Shown: positions 1-8,421 of the stretch, in pieces
How positions within the stretch are numbered: position 1 is the stretch's first letter
How the letters are laid out: every line of letters begins with the position of its first letter
DNA from: Magnetospirillum sp.
Lineage (GTDB): Bacteria; Pseudomonadota; Alphaproteobacteria; Rhodospirillales; Magnetospirillaceae
Direction: 5' to 3'
Assembly: GCA_016212565.1 (NCBI GenBank)
Contig: JACRFY010000263.1
Coordinates: 1-34,876, forward strand
DNA length: 34,876 nt
Position numbers and translations under genes: made by a program
Notes under the pieces: model-generated
The model's input: only the letters and a program-made list of their open reading frames with translations
Databases searched by the model: none
What the model was told of the DNA's origin: nothing

Positions 1-21
1 CAATGCGGCATAGTATTTCAT
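1..21 (-). CDS. 5' end of a gene running off the window (first 7 codons)
   Basis: On the minus strand an ATG is preceded at good spacing by an AGAGGGG ribosome-binding site. The seven codons present read MKYYAAL and the frame is open to the window edge. It is 138 bp downstream of the ExeA-like ATPase on the same strand, so it probably belongs to the same exopolysaccharide gene set. Nothing about its function can be read from seven residues. The start is supported only by the strong Shine-Dalgarno match and the co-orientation. Confidence 0.45.
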
Positions 22-159
22 GGCTGTCCCCTCTGTTGCTTCGAGCCGCTTCGCGGACTCCGTATCCAACAACAGCTTGCGGGACAGCCACCTTGCTTGC
101 CAGCCTCAGCGCCAGCCCCGATTACCCCATCTTGGTGCCTTGGTGGCCTGCCGCCCCCC

Positions 160-1425
160 CTACTTCCCCGGCATCGGCGGGAACTCGATCACCTGGCCGA
201 CCTGGATGCGGTCGACGTCGGTGATGTCGGGATTGTTGCGCTTCACCCAATCGAGCGAGCGCGAGTCGAAGGCGCCGTACACCTGCGAGGTCAACCCGGC
301 CAGGGTGTCGCCGGGGGCGACGATGCGCAGCACCCGGCGCTCGCCCGCGGGCAGGTCGGCGATCTGCGGCAGCGGCGGCGGTGGCGGCGGCGGGAGGCTC
401 TCCACCGCCGCCGGCAGCGGGGGAGCATCGGGCGCGGCCTGGGGGATGGGCGGCGGCGGCACCGGGGCGGCGACCACCTGGCCGGCCACCTGCTCGTCCG
501 GCCCACGCAGGGACAGGCCGGCGGTGAGCACGGCGCCGCCTATCGCCACGGCGCCGCCGACCGCCGCCAGCCCGCGCCACGGCAGGCCGGCGAACCAGCC
601 GACCTTGGGCGCCGGGTCGACGCGCATGTCGCGCAGCACCTCGGCGACGATGGCGCGGGTCACCGGCCGGGTCTTTCGGGTGAAGCCGGCCATCAGCGCG
701 TTGTCGCACAGCACGTTGATCCGCCGCGGAATGCCGTGGGCGCGGCGCACGATCAGCGCCAGGGCCCCGTCGGTGAAGGCGGGAACGTCGTCCAGGGCGA
801 CGCACTTCAGGCGATGATGCATGTAGGCCAGCGAATCGGCGCGGGTCAGCGGCCCCAGCCGGGTGCGCACGGCGATGCGCGATTCGAGCTGGCGCAACTG
901 CCGCTCGGCCAGCAGGGCGTCGAGCTCGGGCTGGCCGACCAGGACGATCTGCACCAGCTTCTCGGTCGCCGTCTCCAGGTTGGACAGTTGGCGCAGCGAT
1001 TCCAGGGTGCCGATCGGCATGTTCTGCGCCTCGTCGATCATCAGCACCAGGGTCTGATGGCGGGCGCGGTGGCCCTCGACCAGCCAGGCGCGCAGGGCAT
1101 CGACCATGGCGGCGATGTCCTCGCCCGGCGGGGTCAGGCCCAGCTCCTTGAAGATGTGCTTGAGCAGGGTGAGGAACGAGACGTTGGGGTGGTAGACGTA
1201 GACGAAGCGCAGCGCCGGCTCGTCGACGCTGTCGAGATACGAGCGCAGGATGGTGGTCTTGCCCACCCCCACCTCGCCGGTGATGCAGACGAAGCCCTTG
1301 CGCTTGGCGATGCCGTAGATGATCGCCGCCAGCGCTTCGCGGTGCTGGTCGGTGAGGAACAGGAAGCCCGGGTCGGGGGTGACCCGGAACGGCTCGGCCT
1401 TGAAGTGGAAGAACTCCTTGTACAT
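160..1425 (-). CDS. ExeA-type AAA ATPase with transmembrane segment and C-terminal LysM domain
   Basis: A 421-residue protein of the ExeA/GspA AAA family, related to the ATPases found with exosortase/PEP-CTERM polysaccharide clusters. The N-terminus (MYKEFFHFKAEPF) is typical of the family. Walker A GEVGVGKTT is at 50-58 and Walker B LVLMIDEAQ at 126-134. A hydrophobic helix near 285-305 should anchor it in the inner membrane. A proline-rich linker follows, then a LysM-like domain (about 365-418, with GDTLAGL and IQVGQVIEFP) that would bind peptidoglycan in the periplasm. This predicts a cytoplasmic ATPase tied to the cell wall. Start chosen for the GAGGA ribosome-binding site. It lies 24 bp downstream of the sugar transferase, so the two are probably one operon. 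The substrate is unknown; a role in polysaccharide assembly or export is inferred from context. Confidence 0.85.
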   Translation of the reverse strand: MYKEFFHFKAEPFRVTPDPGFLFLTDQHREALAAIIYGIAKRKGFVCITGEVGVGKTTILRSYLDSVDEPALRFVYVYHPNVSFLTLLKHIFKELGLTPPGEDIAAMVDALRAWLVEGHRARHQTLVLMIDEAQNMPIGTLESLRQLSNLETATEKLVQIVLVGQPELDALLAERQLRQLESRIAVRTRLGPLTRADSLAYMHHRLKCVALDDVPAFTDGALALIVRRAHGIPRRINVLCDNALMAGFTRKTRPVTRAIVAEVLRDMRVDPAPKVGWFAGLPWRGLAAVGGAVAIGGAVLTAGLSLRGPDEQVAGQVVAAPVPPPPIPQAAPDAPPLPAAVESLPPPPPPPLPQIADLPAGERRVLRIVAPGDTLAGLTSQVYGAFDSRSLDWVKRNNPDITDVDRIQVGQVIEFPPMPGK

Positions 1426-1449
1426 GGCGTCGGTCCTCGCTTGGCGGCT

Positions 1450-2739
1450 TCAGTAGGCGTTGGTGGCCTTCAGGCAGGCGAGCGGGGTGCGGGCGAGGAT
1501 CAGCAGATCCAGCCACAGGCTCCAGTGGTCGATGTACCAGAGGTCGAAACGCACCCGTTTGCGCATCTGATCGAGCTCGACGGTCTCGCCGCGGCAGCCG
1601 TTGACCTGCGCCCAGCCGGTCAGGCCCGGCTTCATGCGGTGGCGGCAGCGATAGTCGTCGACCAGCCGGGCATAGGCGTGGTGGTGCGACAGCGCGTGCG
1701 GCCGCGGCCCGACCAGCGACATCTCGCCGCAAAGGACGTTGAACAGTTGCGGCAGCTCGTCGAGCGAGGTGCGGCGCAACAGGCGGCCGACCCGGGTGAC
1801 GCGCGGATCGTCGCGGGTGGCCTGCCTGACCTCGGCCTCGGGCGGACGGTCGGTCATGCTGCGAAACTTGAAGCAGACGAAGGGCTGATCGCCCAGGCCG
1901 GCGCGGCGCTGACGGAACAGCACCGGCCCGGGGCTGTCGAGCCGGATCGCCACGGCGATGGCCAGGAACAGCGGCGCCAGGGCAACCAGCAGCAGCAGGG
2001 CGAGGCCGCGGTCGAGGATCGCCTTGGCAACCGCGCGGCCGCCGGCCAACGGCTTGGAGCCCAGCCCGGCCATCGGCACCCCGGCCAGCAGGCGGATGCC
2101 GTCGCCGGTCAGGTAGGGCTCGACGGCGTCGGGGAACAGATGGACGTCGACCGCCAGGGGCTTGAGCCGCGCCAGGCAGGCGAGCAGGCGTTCGGGATCC
2201 GACCACGGCAGCGCCACCACCACGTCGTCGACCGCCTCGTCGGCCACCACCCGTTCGATGTCGCCGAGACCGGTGATGAAGCCGCCCAGCAACGGCCGCG
2301 GCGGCGGATCGCGGTCGAGGATCACCCCCACCGGCATCACCCCGCCGCGACGGTCGCCGCCCAGCACCGCCAGGACGTCGAGGGCACGCTGGCGCTCGCC
2401 GACCACCAGCACCCGGCGGGCGGCGCGGGTCCAGCCGGCGACCCGGGTCGCCAGCCCCTGGCCGAGACCGTAGCCGAGGCAGACGGCGGCGGTGTGGCCC
2501 ACCAGCAGGCCATCGAGAGCCAGTTGGCCGAGAGCCAGGGCCGGCTGCCCGGCGGCCGCGGCGACCAGGCCGCCGGTCACCGCCACCAGGGCGATGTCGA
2601 CCAGGCGGCCGGCGGCCACCAGACCTTGCCGCAGCGGCGCGGCGATCGTGCGGGGGACCCCGCCGTCGCGGGCGGGACGGGCCGGGCGCAGCGCACCCGA
2701 CCAACCCCGGCGATGGTACTGGACGTCGATGTGTCTCAT
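1450..2739 (-). CDS. undecaprenyl-phosphate sugar phosphotransferase (WcaJ-like bacterial sugar transferase)
   Basis: A 429-residue polyprenyl glycosylphosphotransferase that would start exopolysaccharide repeat units by moving a sugar-1-phosphate from a nucleotide sugar to undecaprenyl phosphate in the inner membrane. The C-terminal catalytic domain (about 236-425) is clear: a membrane helix at 245-267, [11 protein letters not shown] at 268-277, KFRSM at 291-295, [15 protein letters not shown] at 322-336, [11 protein letters not shown] at 338-348, and [12 protein letters not shown] at 370-381. The N-terminal part has about two hydrophobic stretches (47-62, 66-97) and a nucleotide-binding-like region (about 105-190), so it is somewhat shorter than full WcaJ. 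The ATG was chosen over an in-frame upstream one because GGGGGAG stands just before it. The sugar specificity cannot be read. Confidence 0.88.
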   Translation of the reverse strand: MRHIDVQYHRRGWSGALRPARPARDGGVPRTIAAPLRQGLVAAGRLVDIALVAVTGGLVAAAAGQPALALGQLALDGLLVGHTAAVCLGYGLGQGLATRVAGWTRAARRVLVVGERQRALDVLAVLGGDRRGGVMPVGVILDRDPPPRPLLGGFITGLGDIERVVADEAVDDVVVALPWSDPERLLACLARLKPLAVDVHLFPDAVEPYLTGDGIRLLAGVPMAGLGSKPLAGGRAVAKAILDRGLALLLLVALAPLFLAIAVAIRLDSPGPVLFRQRRAGLGDQPFVCFKFRSMTDRPPEAEVRQATRDDPRVTRVGRLLRRTSLDELPQLFNVLCGEMSLVGPRPHALSHHHAYARLVDDYRCRHRMKPGLTGWAQVNGCRGETVELDQMRKRVRFDLWYIDHWSLWLDLLILARTPLACLKATNAY

Positions 2740-2988
2740 CGCACTCCCCCCGACGGCAAGGTCTCCCGCTGGGCACGGCACGAACGTCATGGGCAGTCCG
2801 GGGAGACATATGCGCCACGGCCTGCCTCCCGTGGAGACGGCCTTCGGAGGGCCCACCCTGGGGTTGAGGGCGGCGCGAATTCGAGGCAAACCCGACGCCG
2901 CGAAAATGCCCCCCGCTTGGCAGTTGATCTTTCGGGTGGGGTGGCCGAAACTATCGGCCATTCCAGCCCTTTGCTTGCGAGGATTCCC
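2740..2988. promoter_or_regulatory. divergent intergenic region with a short inverted repeat
   Basis: This 249-bp gap separates the minus-strand polysaccharide genes from the plus-strand secreted protein and must carry both promoters. The clearest structure is a perfect 7-bp inverted repeat, TGGCCGA-N5-TCGGCCA, at 2942-2960, just upstream of the plus-strand ribosome-binding site. I see no convincing -35/-10 pair. Confidence 0.3.
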
Positions 2989-3519
2989 TTGAGCCGCTCG
3001 ACCGTCGCCGCCACCCTGCTGCTGGCCGCACTCGCACTCCCCGCCGCCACGCCCGCCCAGGCCAAGGCCTGCAATTCGCCGACCGAAGTCTCGGCAATGC
3101 AGTTGCGCCAATTGCAGGCGGAGCTGATGGTCGCCACCCTCAAATGCGGCGAGACCCACCCCGAGTTCCGCGGCAAATACGGCGCGTTCGTCGGCAAGGC
3201 GCCGATGAAGGAGAATGCCAACGCGCTGCGGGCGATGTTCTCGCGCCAGGGCAAGGGCGCCAATTACATGGATCGCTATTCCACCCAGTTGGCCAACGAT
3301 GCCCAGCTCAAGAGCTCGCAGACCTACGACTATTGCGGCGTCCACGCCGCCAGGTTCGACGAGCTCTCCGACCTCCGCCCCCACGAGATCCAGGGCTTCG
3401 CCGCCCGCTCGGTGGGCGTCCCCGATGATGCCGAGCCCTGCCCGGCGCCCAAGCCGGCCGCCAAAGAGAAAGTGGCGGCCAAGGACAAGACGCCGGCCAA
3501 GGTGAAGAAGGGCAGCTGA
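2989..3519 (+). CDS. small secreted protein with four cysteines, function unknown
   Basis: A 176-residue protein that I do not recognise. It has a Sec signal peptide (hydrophobic core 6-20, cleavage expected after the AQA at 23-25), so it should be periplasmic or secreted. The mature part has four cysteines (C28, C53, C116, C151), enough for two disulfides. It ends in a lysine/alanine/proline tail (about 153-176) that is probably disordered and cationic. The start is a TTG, chosen because GCGAGGA precedes it at the right distance and translation from it gives a complete signal peptide. It is divergent from the sugar transferase and upstream of the phosphatase-like gene on the same strand. No partner or activity can be inferred. 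Confidence 0.7.
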   Translation: MSRSTVAATLLLAALALPAATPAQAKACNSPTEVSAMQLRQLQAELMVATLKCGETHPEFRGKYGAFVGKAPMKENANALRAMFSRQGKGANYMDRYSTQLANDAQLKSSQTYDYCGVHAARFDELSDLRPHEIQGFAARSVGVPDDAEPCPAPKPAAKEKVAAKDKTPAKVKKGS

Positions 3520-3613
3520 GGACGCTTGAAAGCCTCGCTCGCCCCGCCACCTTGAAGGGGAGACATCTCCGGCCGTCTGCCGTCCGGCGGGCGGTCGGCG
3601 TTCCCGCGACGGA

Positions 3614-4207
3614 GTGCACGCTATCTTGGACCGCTCTCCCCTGGTGCCCTACCGCCTGACCATCTGCGGCCTGACCGAATTGGGCCAACATGCCGGAGCG
3701 GGGGTGACCCATGTGCTGTCGATCCTCGACCCGGAGCATCCCGATCCCGACGACTTTGCCGCCTATCCCCCGCACCGGCGCCTGCTGTGGCGCTTCCACG
3801 ACGTGATCGCCGAACAGCCGGGGATGGTTCCTCCCACCCAGGCCACCGTCCAGGCGGTGCTGACCTTCGGCGAGGCCAGCCGCCGCCAGCCCATCGACCA
3901 TTTGCTGGTCCACTGCCACATGGGCATCTCGCGCTCGACGGCGGCGGCTGCCATCCTGCTGGCCCAGGACAATCCGGGACGGGAGGTCGAAGTGTTCGCC
4001 GCCATTCGCACCGTGCGCCCGCGCAGTTGGCCCAACAGCCGGATGATCGCGCTGGCCGACCGGATGCTCGACCGCGGCGGGGCCTTGGAGGACGCCATGC
4101 GCGGCCATCACCTCGCCGTGGCGACGTCGTTCCCCGACCTCGCCCGGCTGCTGCGCCAGGGCGAACGGGCGCATGAAGTGCCGGCGGACCGCGACGGTTG
4201 CGCTTGA
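3614..4207 (+). CDS. protein tyrosine/dual-specificity phosphatase-like protein
   Basis: A 197-residue member of the cysteine-dependent phosphatase superfamily. The P-loop is intact: HCHMGISRST with nucleophile C101 and phosphate-binding R107. D63 in WRFHDV is a candidate general acid. These residues predict a cytosolic phosphomonoesterase acting on phosphotyrosine or another phosphorylated small molecule; the substrate cannot be told. The start is a GTG with only a weak GGA-type ribosome-binding site, and a TTG twelve bases later is an alternative. The next gene, a NUDIX hydrolase, starts 58 bp downstream, so they may be co-transcribed. With the DUF47-PiT pair beyond it this makes a run of phosphate-related genes. 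Confidence 0.78.
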   Translation: MHAILDRSPLVPYRLTICGLTELGQHAGAGVTHVLSILDPEHPDPDDFAAYPPHRRLLWRFHDVIAEQPGMVPPTQATVQAVLTFGEASRRQPIDHLLVHCHMGISRSTAAAAILLAQDNPGREVEVFAAIRTVRPRSWPNSRMIALADRMLDRGGALEDAMRGHHLAVATSFPDLARLLRQGERAHEVPADRDGCA

Positions 4208-4265
4208 CGTTGTCACAAAAGTGCAACACAACCCTTCCGAGGGAACGGGGGCCAGCGGACCGGGG

Positions 4266-4688
4266 ATGAAGAAGGACCAATTGATCCAGTACGCGGCCTT
4301 GTGCTACCGCGTCGAGGACGGCCACCCGCTGGTGGCCCTGGTGACCTCGCGCGAGACCAAGCGCTGGATCCTCCCCAAGGGCCAGCCGGAAAAGGGCGTG
4401 CCGCCGTGCGAGGTGGCCGAACACGAAGCCTACGAGGAGGCCGGCCTCACCGGCAAGGTCAAGCGCCGGGCCTTCGCCAGCTTCGCCAGCACCAAGCGGC
4501 TCAAGACCGGCACCGAAGTGCCGTGCACCATCAAGGTCTTCCTCGTCGAAGTGCGCCGCGAACTCGACGTGTGGCCGGAAAAGCACGAACGCGAACGCCG
4601 CTGGGTCACCCCCGGCGAAGCGGCCCTGATGGTCGGCGAGGCCGGGCTGGTGACGGTGCTGCTGAGCTTTTCCGCGCAGTGGGATTGA
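4266..4688 (+). CDS. NUDIX hydrolase, diphosphoinositol-polyphosphate-phosphohydrolase-like
   Basis: A 140-residue NUDIX protein. The NUDIX box is recognisable at about 42-65 (KGQPEKG...EHEAYEEAGL). The metal-binding core EAYEE is kept, but the first canonical Glu is Val and the usual Arg before the core is His. The lead-in RWILPKGQPEKG resembles the DIPP-type group common in Alphaproteobacteria, where that Glu is often missing. Such enzymes hydrolyse diphosphoinositol polyphosphates, dinucleoside polyphosphates or similar pyrophosphates; the true substrate is open. The start is the ATG after GGGG, giving a typical length. An upstream in-frame ATG would add 31 residues unlike the family. Confidence 0.82.
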   Translation: MKKDQLIQYAALCYRVEDGHPLVALVTSRETKRWILPKGQPEKGVPPCEVAEHEAYEEAGLTGKVKRRAFASFASTKRLKTGTEVPCTIKVFLVEVRRELDVWPEKHERERRWVTPGEAALMVGEAGLVTVLLSFSAQWD

Positions 4689-4731
4689 TCCCCCCTGCAA
4701 TCCGTCGAGACGTCCTCCCCCCCTTCGTGCT

Positions 4732-4749
4732 ATGACGTTTTTGTTACAG
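4732..4749 (-). promoter_or_regulatory. possible PhoB box upstream of the DUF47-PiT phosphate pair
   Basis: On the minus strand the sequence reads CTGTAAC-AAAA-ACGTCAT, two 7-mers at the exact 4-bp spacing of the Pho box (CTGTCAT-N4-CTGTCAT), with 10 of 14 positions matching. It is 22 bp upstream of the DUF47 start and in reverse orientation to it. The match is imperfect and the call leans on the phosphate-transport context. Confidence 0.28.
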
Positions 4750-4771
4750 CACAGCCGGTCGAGGGATTCGC

Positions 4772-5419
4772 ATGTTGATGAGGTTCGTCCGCTTTCTCAT
4801 GCCGCGTGAGGAGCGTTTCGTCGATCATTTCGCCGACCACGCCGAGCGCCTGGTGGCCGCCGCCAAGGCCTTGACGGCGATGATGGACGCCGCGCCGGAT
4901 CGGCGCGAGGCCTGCTTCAACGAGGTCTGCACCATCGAAGGCCAGGCCGATGCCATCGCCCGCGAGGCGATGATGGCCTTGCACCGCGCCTTCATCACCC
5001 CCTTCGACCGCTCGGTGATCCACACCCTGGTCACCGCCCTCGACGACGCCGTCGACCTGATCGAGGAGGTGGGGCAGCGGGCCCAGCTGTATCAGATCGA
5101 GAAGTTCTCGCCGCGGATGCGCGAACTCGCGGTGATGACCGAAGAGGCCGGCGCGTTGCTGGTCGAGGTGATCCCGATGCTCACCAACATCTCCAAGCAC
5201 GCCGAAAAGATCAACGCCACCTGCCAGAAGGTGGGGGCGATCGAAAGCCGGGCCGACAGCCTGTTGCGCCAGGCGCTGTCCGAGCTGATCGCCAACCCGC
5301 CCGCGACCGTGGTCGGCTTCCTCGGCCTCAAGGAGGTCTACGAGCTGCTGGAGACGGTCACCGACCGCTGCGACGATGTCGCCGACATCATCGTGGGCAT
5401 CGTCCTCGACCACGTCTGA
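4772..5419 (+). CDS. DUF47 (PhoU-like) accessory protein of the Pit transporter
   Basis: A 215-residue all-helical DUF47/PhoU-like protein. The family usually sits directly before a PiT transporter and is thought to control its activity. Acidic and histidine residues recur along the helices (for example FVDHFADHAERL near 16-27 and LDDAVDLIEEVGQRAQLY near 90-107), as in PhoU-type metal-binding bundles. Length is normal. The start has GAGGG upstream; the ATG two codons later is an alternative. The PiT gene follows after 8 bp, so the two are almost certainly one operon and work together in low-affinity phosphate uptake at the inner membrane. Confidence 0.88.
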   Translation: MLMRFVRFLMPREERFVDHFADHAERLVAAAKALTAMMDAAPDRREACFNEVCTIEGQADAIAREAMMALHRAFITPFDRSVIHTLVTALDDAVDLIEEVGQRAQLYQIEKFSPRMRELAVMTEEAGALLVEVIPMLTNISKHAEKINATCQKVGAIESRADSLLRQALSELIANPPATVVGFLGLKEVYELLETVTDRCDDVADIIVGIVLDHV

Positions 5420-5427
5420 CGGGAACC

Positions 5428-6432
5428 ATGGACGCCCTCACCCTCAGCCTGCCGGCCCTGGTGGCGATCATCGCCGTCGCCCTGGTCTTCGATTTCATCA
5501 ACGGCCTGCACGACGCCGCCAATTCCATCGCCACGGTGGTGTCGACCCGCGTCCTGCCGCCCAAGCTGGCGGTGGCATGGGCGGCGTTCTTCAACTTCAT
5601 CGCCTTCCTGTTCTTCGGCCTGCACGTGGCCAAGACGGTCGGCACCGGCATCGTCGACCCGGCGATCATCGATCCCACCGTGATCCTCTCCGCCTTGCTG
5701 GGAGCGATCCTGTGGAACGTCTTCACCTGGTGGCTGGGCCTGCCCTCGTCGTCCTCGCATGCGCTGATCGGCGGCATCGCCGGCGCCGGCATTTCCAAGG
5801 CCGGCTTCGCCGCCCTGGTCGGCACCGGATTCCTCAAGACCAGCATCGCCATCGTGCTGTCGCCCCTGACCGGCTTCGTCCTGGCGGTGCTGATGATCCT
5901 CGCCTCGTCGTGGCTGCTGTGCCGGGCGGCGCCGTTCCAGGTCGACCGCCGTTTCCGTCAGCTGCAACTGGTCTCGGCCGCCTTCTACTCGCTGGGGCAC
6001 GGCGGCAACGACGCGCAGAAGACCATGGGCATCATCGCCGTGCTGCTGTTCAGCCAGGGACTGCTCGGCGACAGCTTCTATGTGCCCTTCTGGGTCATCC
6101 TCACCTCGCAGATCGCCATGGGCCTGGGGACGCTGATGGGCGGGTGGCGGATCGTAAAGACCATGGGCTCGAAGATCACCGACCTGCGCCCCTACCAGGG
6201 CTTCTGCGCCGAGACCGCCGGGGCGATCACCCTGTTCGGCGCCACCTGGCTGGGCATCCCGGTGTCGACCACCCACACCATCACCGGCGCCATCGTCGGC
6301 GTCGGCTCGATGCGGCGGACCTCGGCGGTGCGCTGGGGCCTGGCGGCCAACATCGTGTGGGCGTGGATCTTCACCATTCCCGCCGCCGGCTCGATCGCCT
6401 GGCTGTGCCACACCCTGCTGGCGCGGCTGTAG
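5428..6432 (+). CDS. pit: PiT family inorganic phosphate transporter
   Basis: A 334-residue inner-membrane phosphate permease of the PiT family, usually driven by protons and carrying metal-phosphate. Both internal repeats carry the family signature: DFINGLHDAANSIATVVSTR at about 20-39 and the second copy SLGHGGNDAQKTMGIIAVLL at about 191-210. GLPSSSSHALIGG and GIPVSTTHTITGAIVGVGSM are the paired re-entrant-loop motifs. About ten hydrophobic segments are visible. It is co-transcribed with the DUF47 gene upstream. Its stop is 4 bp from that of the convergent quinone oxidoreductase, leaving no room for a separate terminator. Confidence 0.92.
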   Translation: MDALTLSLPALVAIIAVALVFDFINGLHDAANSIATVVSTRVLPPKLAVAWAAFFNFIAFLFFGLHVAKTVGTGIVDPAIIDPTVILSALLGAILWNVFTWWLGLPSSSSHALIGGIAGAGISKAGFAALVGTGFLKTSIAIVLSPLTGFVLAVLMILASSWLLCRAAPFQVDRRFRQLQLVSAAFYSLGHGGNDAQKTMGIIAVLLFSQGLLGDSFYVPFWVILTSQIAMGLGTLMGGWRIVKTMGSKITDLRPYQGFCAETAGAITLFGATWLGIPVSTTHTITGAIVGVGSMRRTSAVRWGLAANIVWAWIFTIPAAGSIAWLCHTLLARL

Positions 6433-6436
6433 ACGC

Positions 6437-7405
6437 TCAGAGAGCCACCACCACCTTGCCGGTGGCCCGGCGGGTGCGCAGCAGGTCGAGGGCGGCCTCG
6501 GCCTCGGCGAGCGGCAGCACCGTCGAGACGCGCAGCGACAGGCGCCCGGCCGCCCACCACGACAACGCCGTTTCCATCGATTCCCGCAGCGCCGCCGGAT
6601 TGAGCCGCCGATAGGCGCCCCAGTTGAAGCCGATGGCGGTCAGGTTCTTGACCAGCAGGATGTTGGCGGGGATCTGCGGCACCGCGCCGGCGGCAAAGCC
6701 GATCAGCAGCAGGCGCCCGTCGGCGGCGGTCGAGCGCAGCGAGGCCTCGAACAGCGGCCCGCCGACCGGATCGAACACCACGTCGGCACCGCGCCCGCCG
6801 GTCAGCGCCTTGATCCGCGCCCGCACGTCCTCGGACCGCGAATCGACGGTCTCGTCGGCGCCGTGATCGCGGGCGATGCGCAGCTTGTCCGCCCCTCCGG
6901 CGGTGGCGATGACGCGGGCGCCCAGGGCCTTGCCGACCTCCACCGCGGTCAGGCCGACGCCGCCGGCAGCGCCGTGCACCACCAGCGTCTCGCCGGGCTT
7001 CAGCGCCGCCTTCCACGCCAGGGCCAGGTGAGCGGTGCCGGCGACCACCGGGAAACCGGCGGCGGCCAGCGGATCGAGACCGGGCGGCAAGACGAAGACG
7101 TCGGCGGCCGCGGCGACCGCCTCCTCGGCAAAGGCGCCGCCGGTGACCACCGCCGCCACCACGTCGCCGACGCGGCAGGACCCGACATCGGGGGCGACCG
7201 CGATCACCGTTCCCGACAGTTCGAGACCGGGGACGAAGGGCGGCGCCAGCTTGTCCTGATAGGTGCCGGCAATGGCCAGGGTGTCGGCGAAATTGACTCC
7301 GGCGGCGATGACGCGGATCCGCACCTGTCCGGGGCCGAGCGTCGGCACGGGCAGGTCGGCCGGCGCAAGCCGCTGGCCATGGGCGGGGCAGACCATCGCC
7401 CGCAT
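6437..7405 (-). CDS. NADPH:quinone oxidoreductase-like zinc-independent medium-chain dehydrogenase
   Basis: A 322-residue medium-chain dehydrogenase/reductase of the quinone-oxidoreductase type. The N-terminal GroES-like domain has VNFADTLAIAGTYQ (about 37-50) and PFVPGLELSGTV. The Rossmann domain starts at LVVHGAAGGVG (about 141-151), the dinucleotide-binding loop. The structural-zinc cysteines of alcohol dehydrogenases are absent, as expected for this branch. It would reduce a quinone or another activated carbonyl with NADPH in the cytosol. Start ATG gives the family's usual MRAMV-type N-terminus. It begins 4 bp after the upstream gene ends, so the two are one operon. Confidence 0.87.
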   Translation of the reverse strand: MRAMVCPAHGQRLAPADLPVPTLGPGQVRIRVIAAGVNFADTLAIAGTYQDKLAPPFVPGLELSGTVIAVAPDVGSCRVGDVVAAVVTGGAFAEEAVAAAADVFVLPPGLDPLAAAGFPVVAGTAHLALAWKAALKPGETLVVHGAAGGVGLTAVEVGKALGARVIATAGGADKLRIARDHGADETVDSRSEDVRARIKALTGGRGADVVFDPVGGPLFEASLRSTAADGRLLLIGFAAGAVPQIPANILLVKNLTAIGFNWGAYRRLNPAALRESMETALSWWAAGRLSLRVSTVLPLAEAEAALDLLRTRRATGKVVVAL

Positions 7406-7409
7406 CGGC

Positions 7410-8252
7410 TTAGAGGCTCGGGCGGCCGGGGGCCTTGCGTTGAGCGGCCCAGGCCCGCTTCAGGGTGGTGAACAGCACGATCTCGGTGATCTGGTCGTGG
7501 GTCAGCACCCCCGCCGACGACAGCCGCGCGTGGCGGATCAGTTCGCCCGGCGCCTGTTCCGAGGCCAGCAGGTTGGTCAGCAGTTCCTTGCGCACCAGCG
7601 GCGGGTACTTCAGCACCTCGTCGACCAGCGAGGACTTGACCTCCAGCGGGATGCGCGGCGAGACGAACAGGCGGTCGACGCAGATGGCGTAGATGCCGAA
7701 ATCCAGCTTGCCCGCCACCTGCTTGGTGAAGTCCATGAACTCGTCGAGAAACAGCGCCTGGGAGATCCGCTTGGCGGCCAGCTTCTTGACCACGTCGAGA
7801 AACGCCTGGTAGCGCTTGCGGGCCGGCTTGACGGTGCCGCCCAATTCCGCGACCAGCTCGCGGATCTGCGTTTCGCGGAAACGGGAATGGATCAGCGCCT
7901 CGGCCGATTCGCGCGCGCCGTCGGCGAAGGCGGTTTCCTCGATGAGGGCGAACAGCTTCTCGTATTTGATGCGGTGCCGCCCCTCGACCTTGCTGGCGGC
8001 GACGCCCAGCGGCAGGATGGCGGCGCGGGCGACCATGCCGTCGCGGGCGACGATGGCGGCCATCGACCAGGCGGCGAAATCGGCCACCGTGCCATTGAGG
8101 AAGTCGTCGGTGATCGCCATCCGCGCGCCGGGCGCCAGCGTCAGGTTGGTGTCCAGCGCGCCGCAATCCATGAAATGATGGGCGAGATCGGCCGGGCGTC
8201 CGAGGGGGGACGCCGGCGCAGGCTTCGCCGACAGATCGATGGCGGTATTCAT
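7410..8252 (-). CDS. conserved-looking cytosolic helical protein, function unknown
   Basis: A 280-residue protein that I cannot assign. It lacks a signal peptide and membrane helices and looks almost wholly alpha-helical. Charged helices such as RIKYEKLFALIEETAFADGA (about 93-112) and a C-terminal stretch LVDEVLKYPPLVRKELLTNLL (about 213-233) recall helical-repeat proteins like DUF2336, but the match is too weak to claim. The chosen ATG has only a poor GGGCAG ribosome-binding site. Its stop is 4 bp before the oxidoreductase start, so it is the first gene of a two-gene operon. The 130 bp upstream hold the tRNA-Pro terminator. Confidence 0.68.
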   Translation of the reverse strand: MNTAIDLSAKPAPASPLGRPADLAHHFMDCGALDTNLTLAPGARMAITDDFLNGTVADFAAWSMAAIVARDGMVARAAILPLGVAASKVEGRHRIKYEKLFALIEETAFADGARESAEALIHSRFRETQIRELVAELGGTVKPARKRYQAFLDVVKKLAAKRISQALFLDEFMDFTKQVAGKLDFGIYAICVDRLFVSPRIPLEVKSSLVDEVLKYPPLVRKELLTNLLASEQAPGELIRHARLSSAGVLTHDQITEIVLFTTLKRAWAAQRKAPGRPSL

Positions 8253-8384
8253 CTGCCCATTTAGCCTGAAGCGCGAGCGGGCAGCAAGCGGACTTTCGTC
8301 GCCGTCACCGTCCTTTTGGGGGCTGCGGGGGAATTGCACCGCTATATGGAGTGGGGCGGTCGCGGCGGTCAGGCCCCAAAAGCC

Positions 8385-8419
8385 ACAGCCCAGCCCCACC
8401 GGAGTGGGACTGGGCTGTT
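8385..8419 (-). terminator. intrinsic terminator of tRNA-Pro
   Basis: A hairpin with outer arms ACAGCCCAG/CTGGGCTGT and inner arms CCCAC/GTGGG (one C/A mismatch, loop CGGA) lies directly behind the tRNA. Read on the minus strand it is followed within a few bases by TTTT. Confidence 0.7.
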
Positions 8420-8421
8420 AT

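Noticed and set aside
4173-4265. Longer N-terminus for the NUDIX protein
   Set aside because: The extra 31 residues overlap the phosphatase-like gene and have no family counterpart; the later ATG has the ribosome-binding site.
5338-6411. Long open frames antisense to pit, trkH-1/trkH-2 and other genes (for example 5338-6411, 19550-21064, 20908-22872)
   Set aside because: They are rich in Gly, Gln, His, Asp and Arg, lack family motifs, and lie wholly opposite genes with clear function. High GC makes such shadow frames long.
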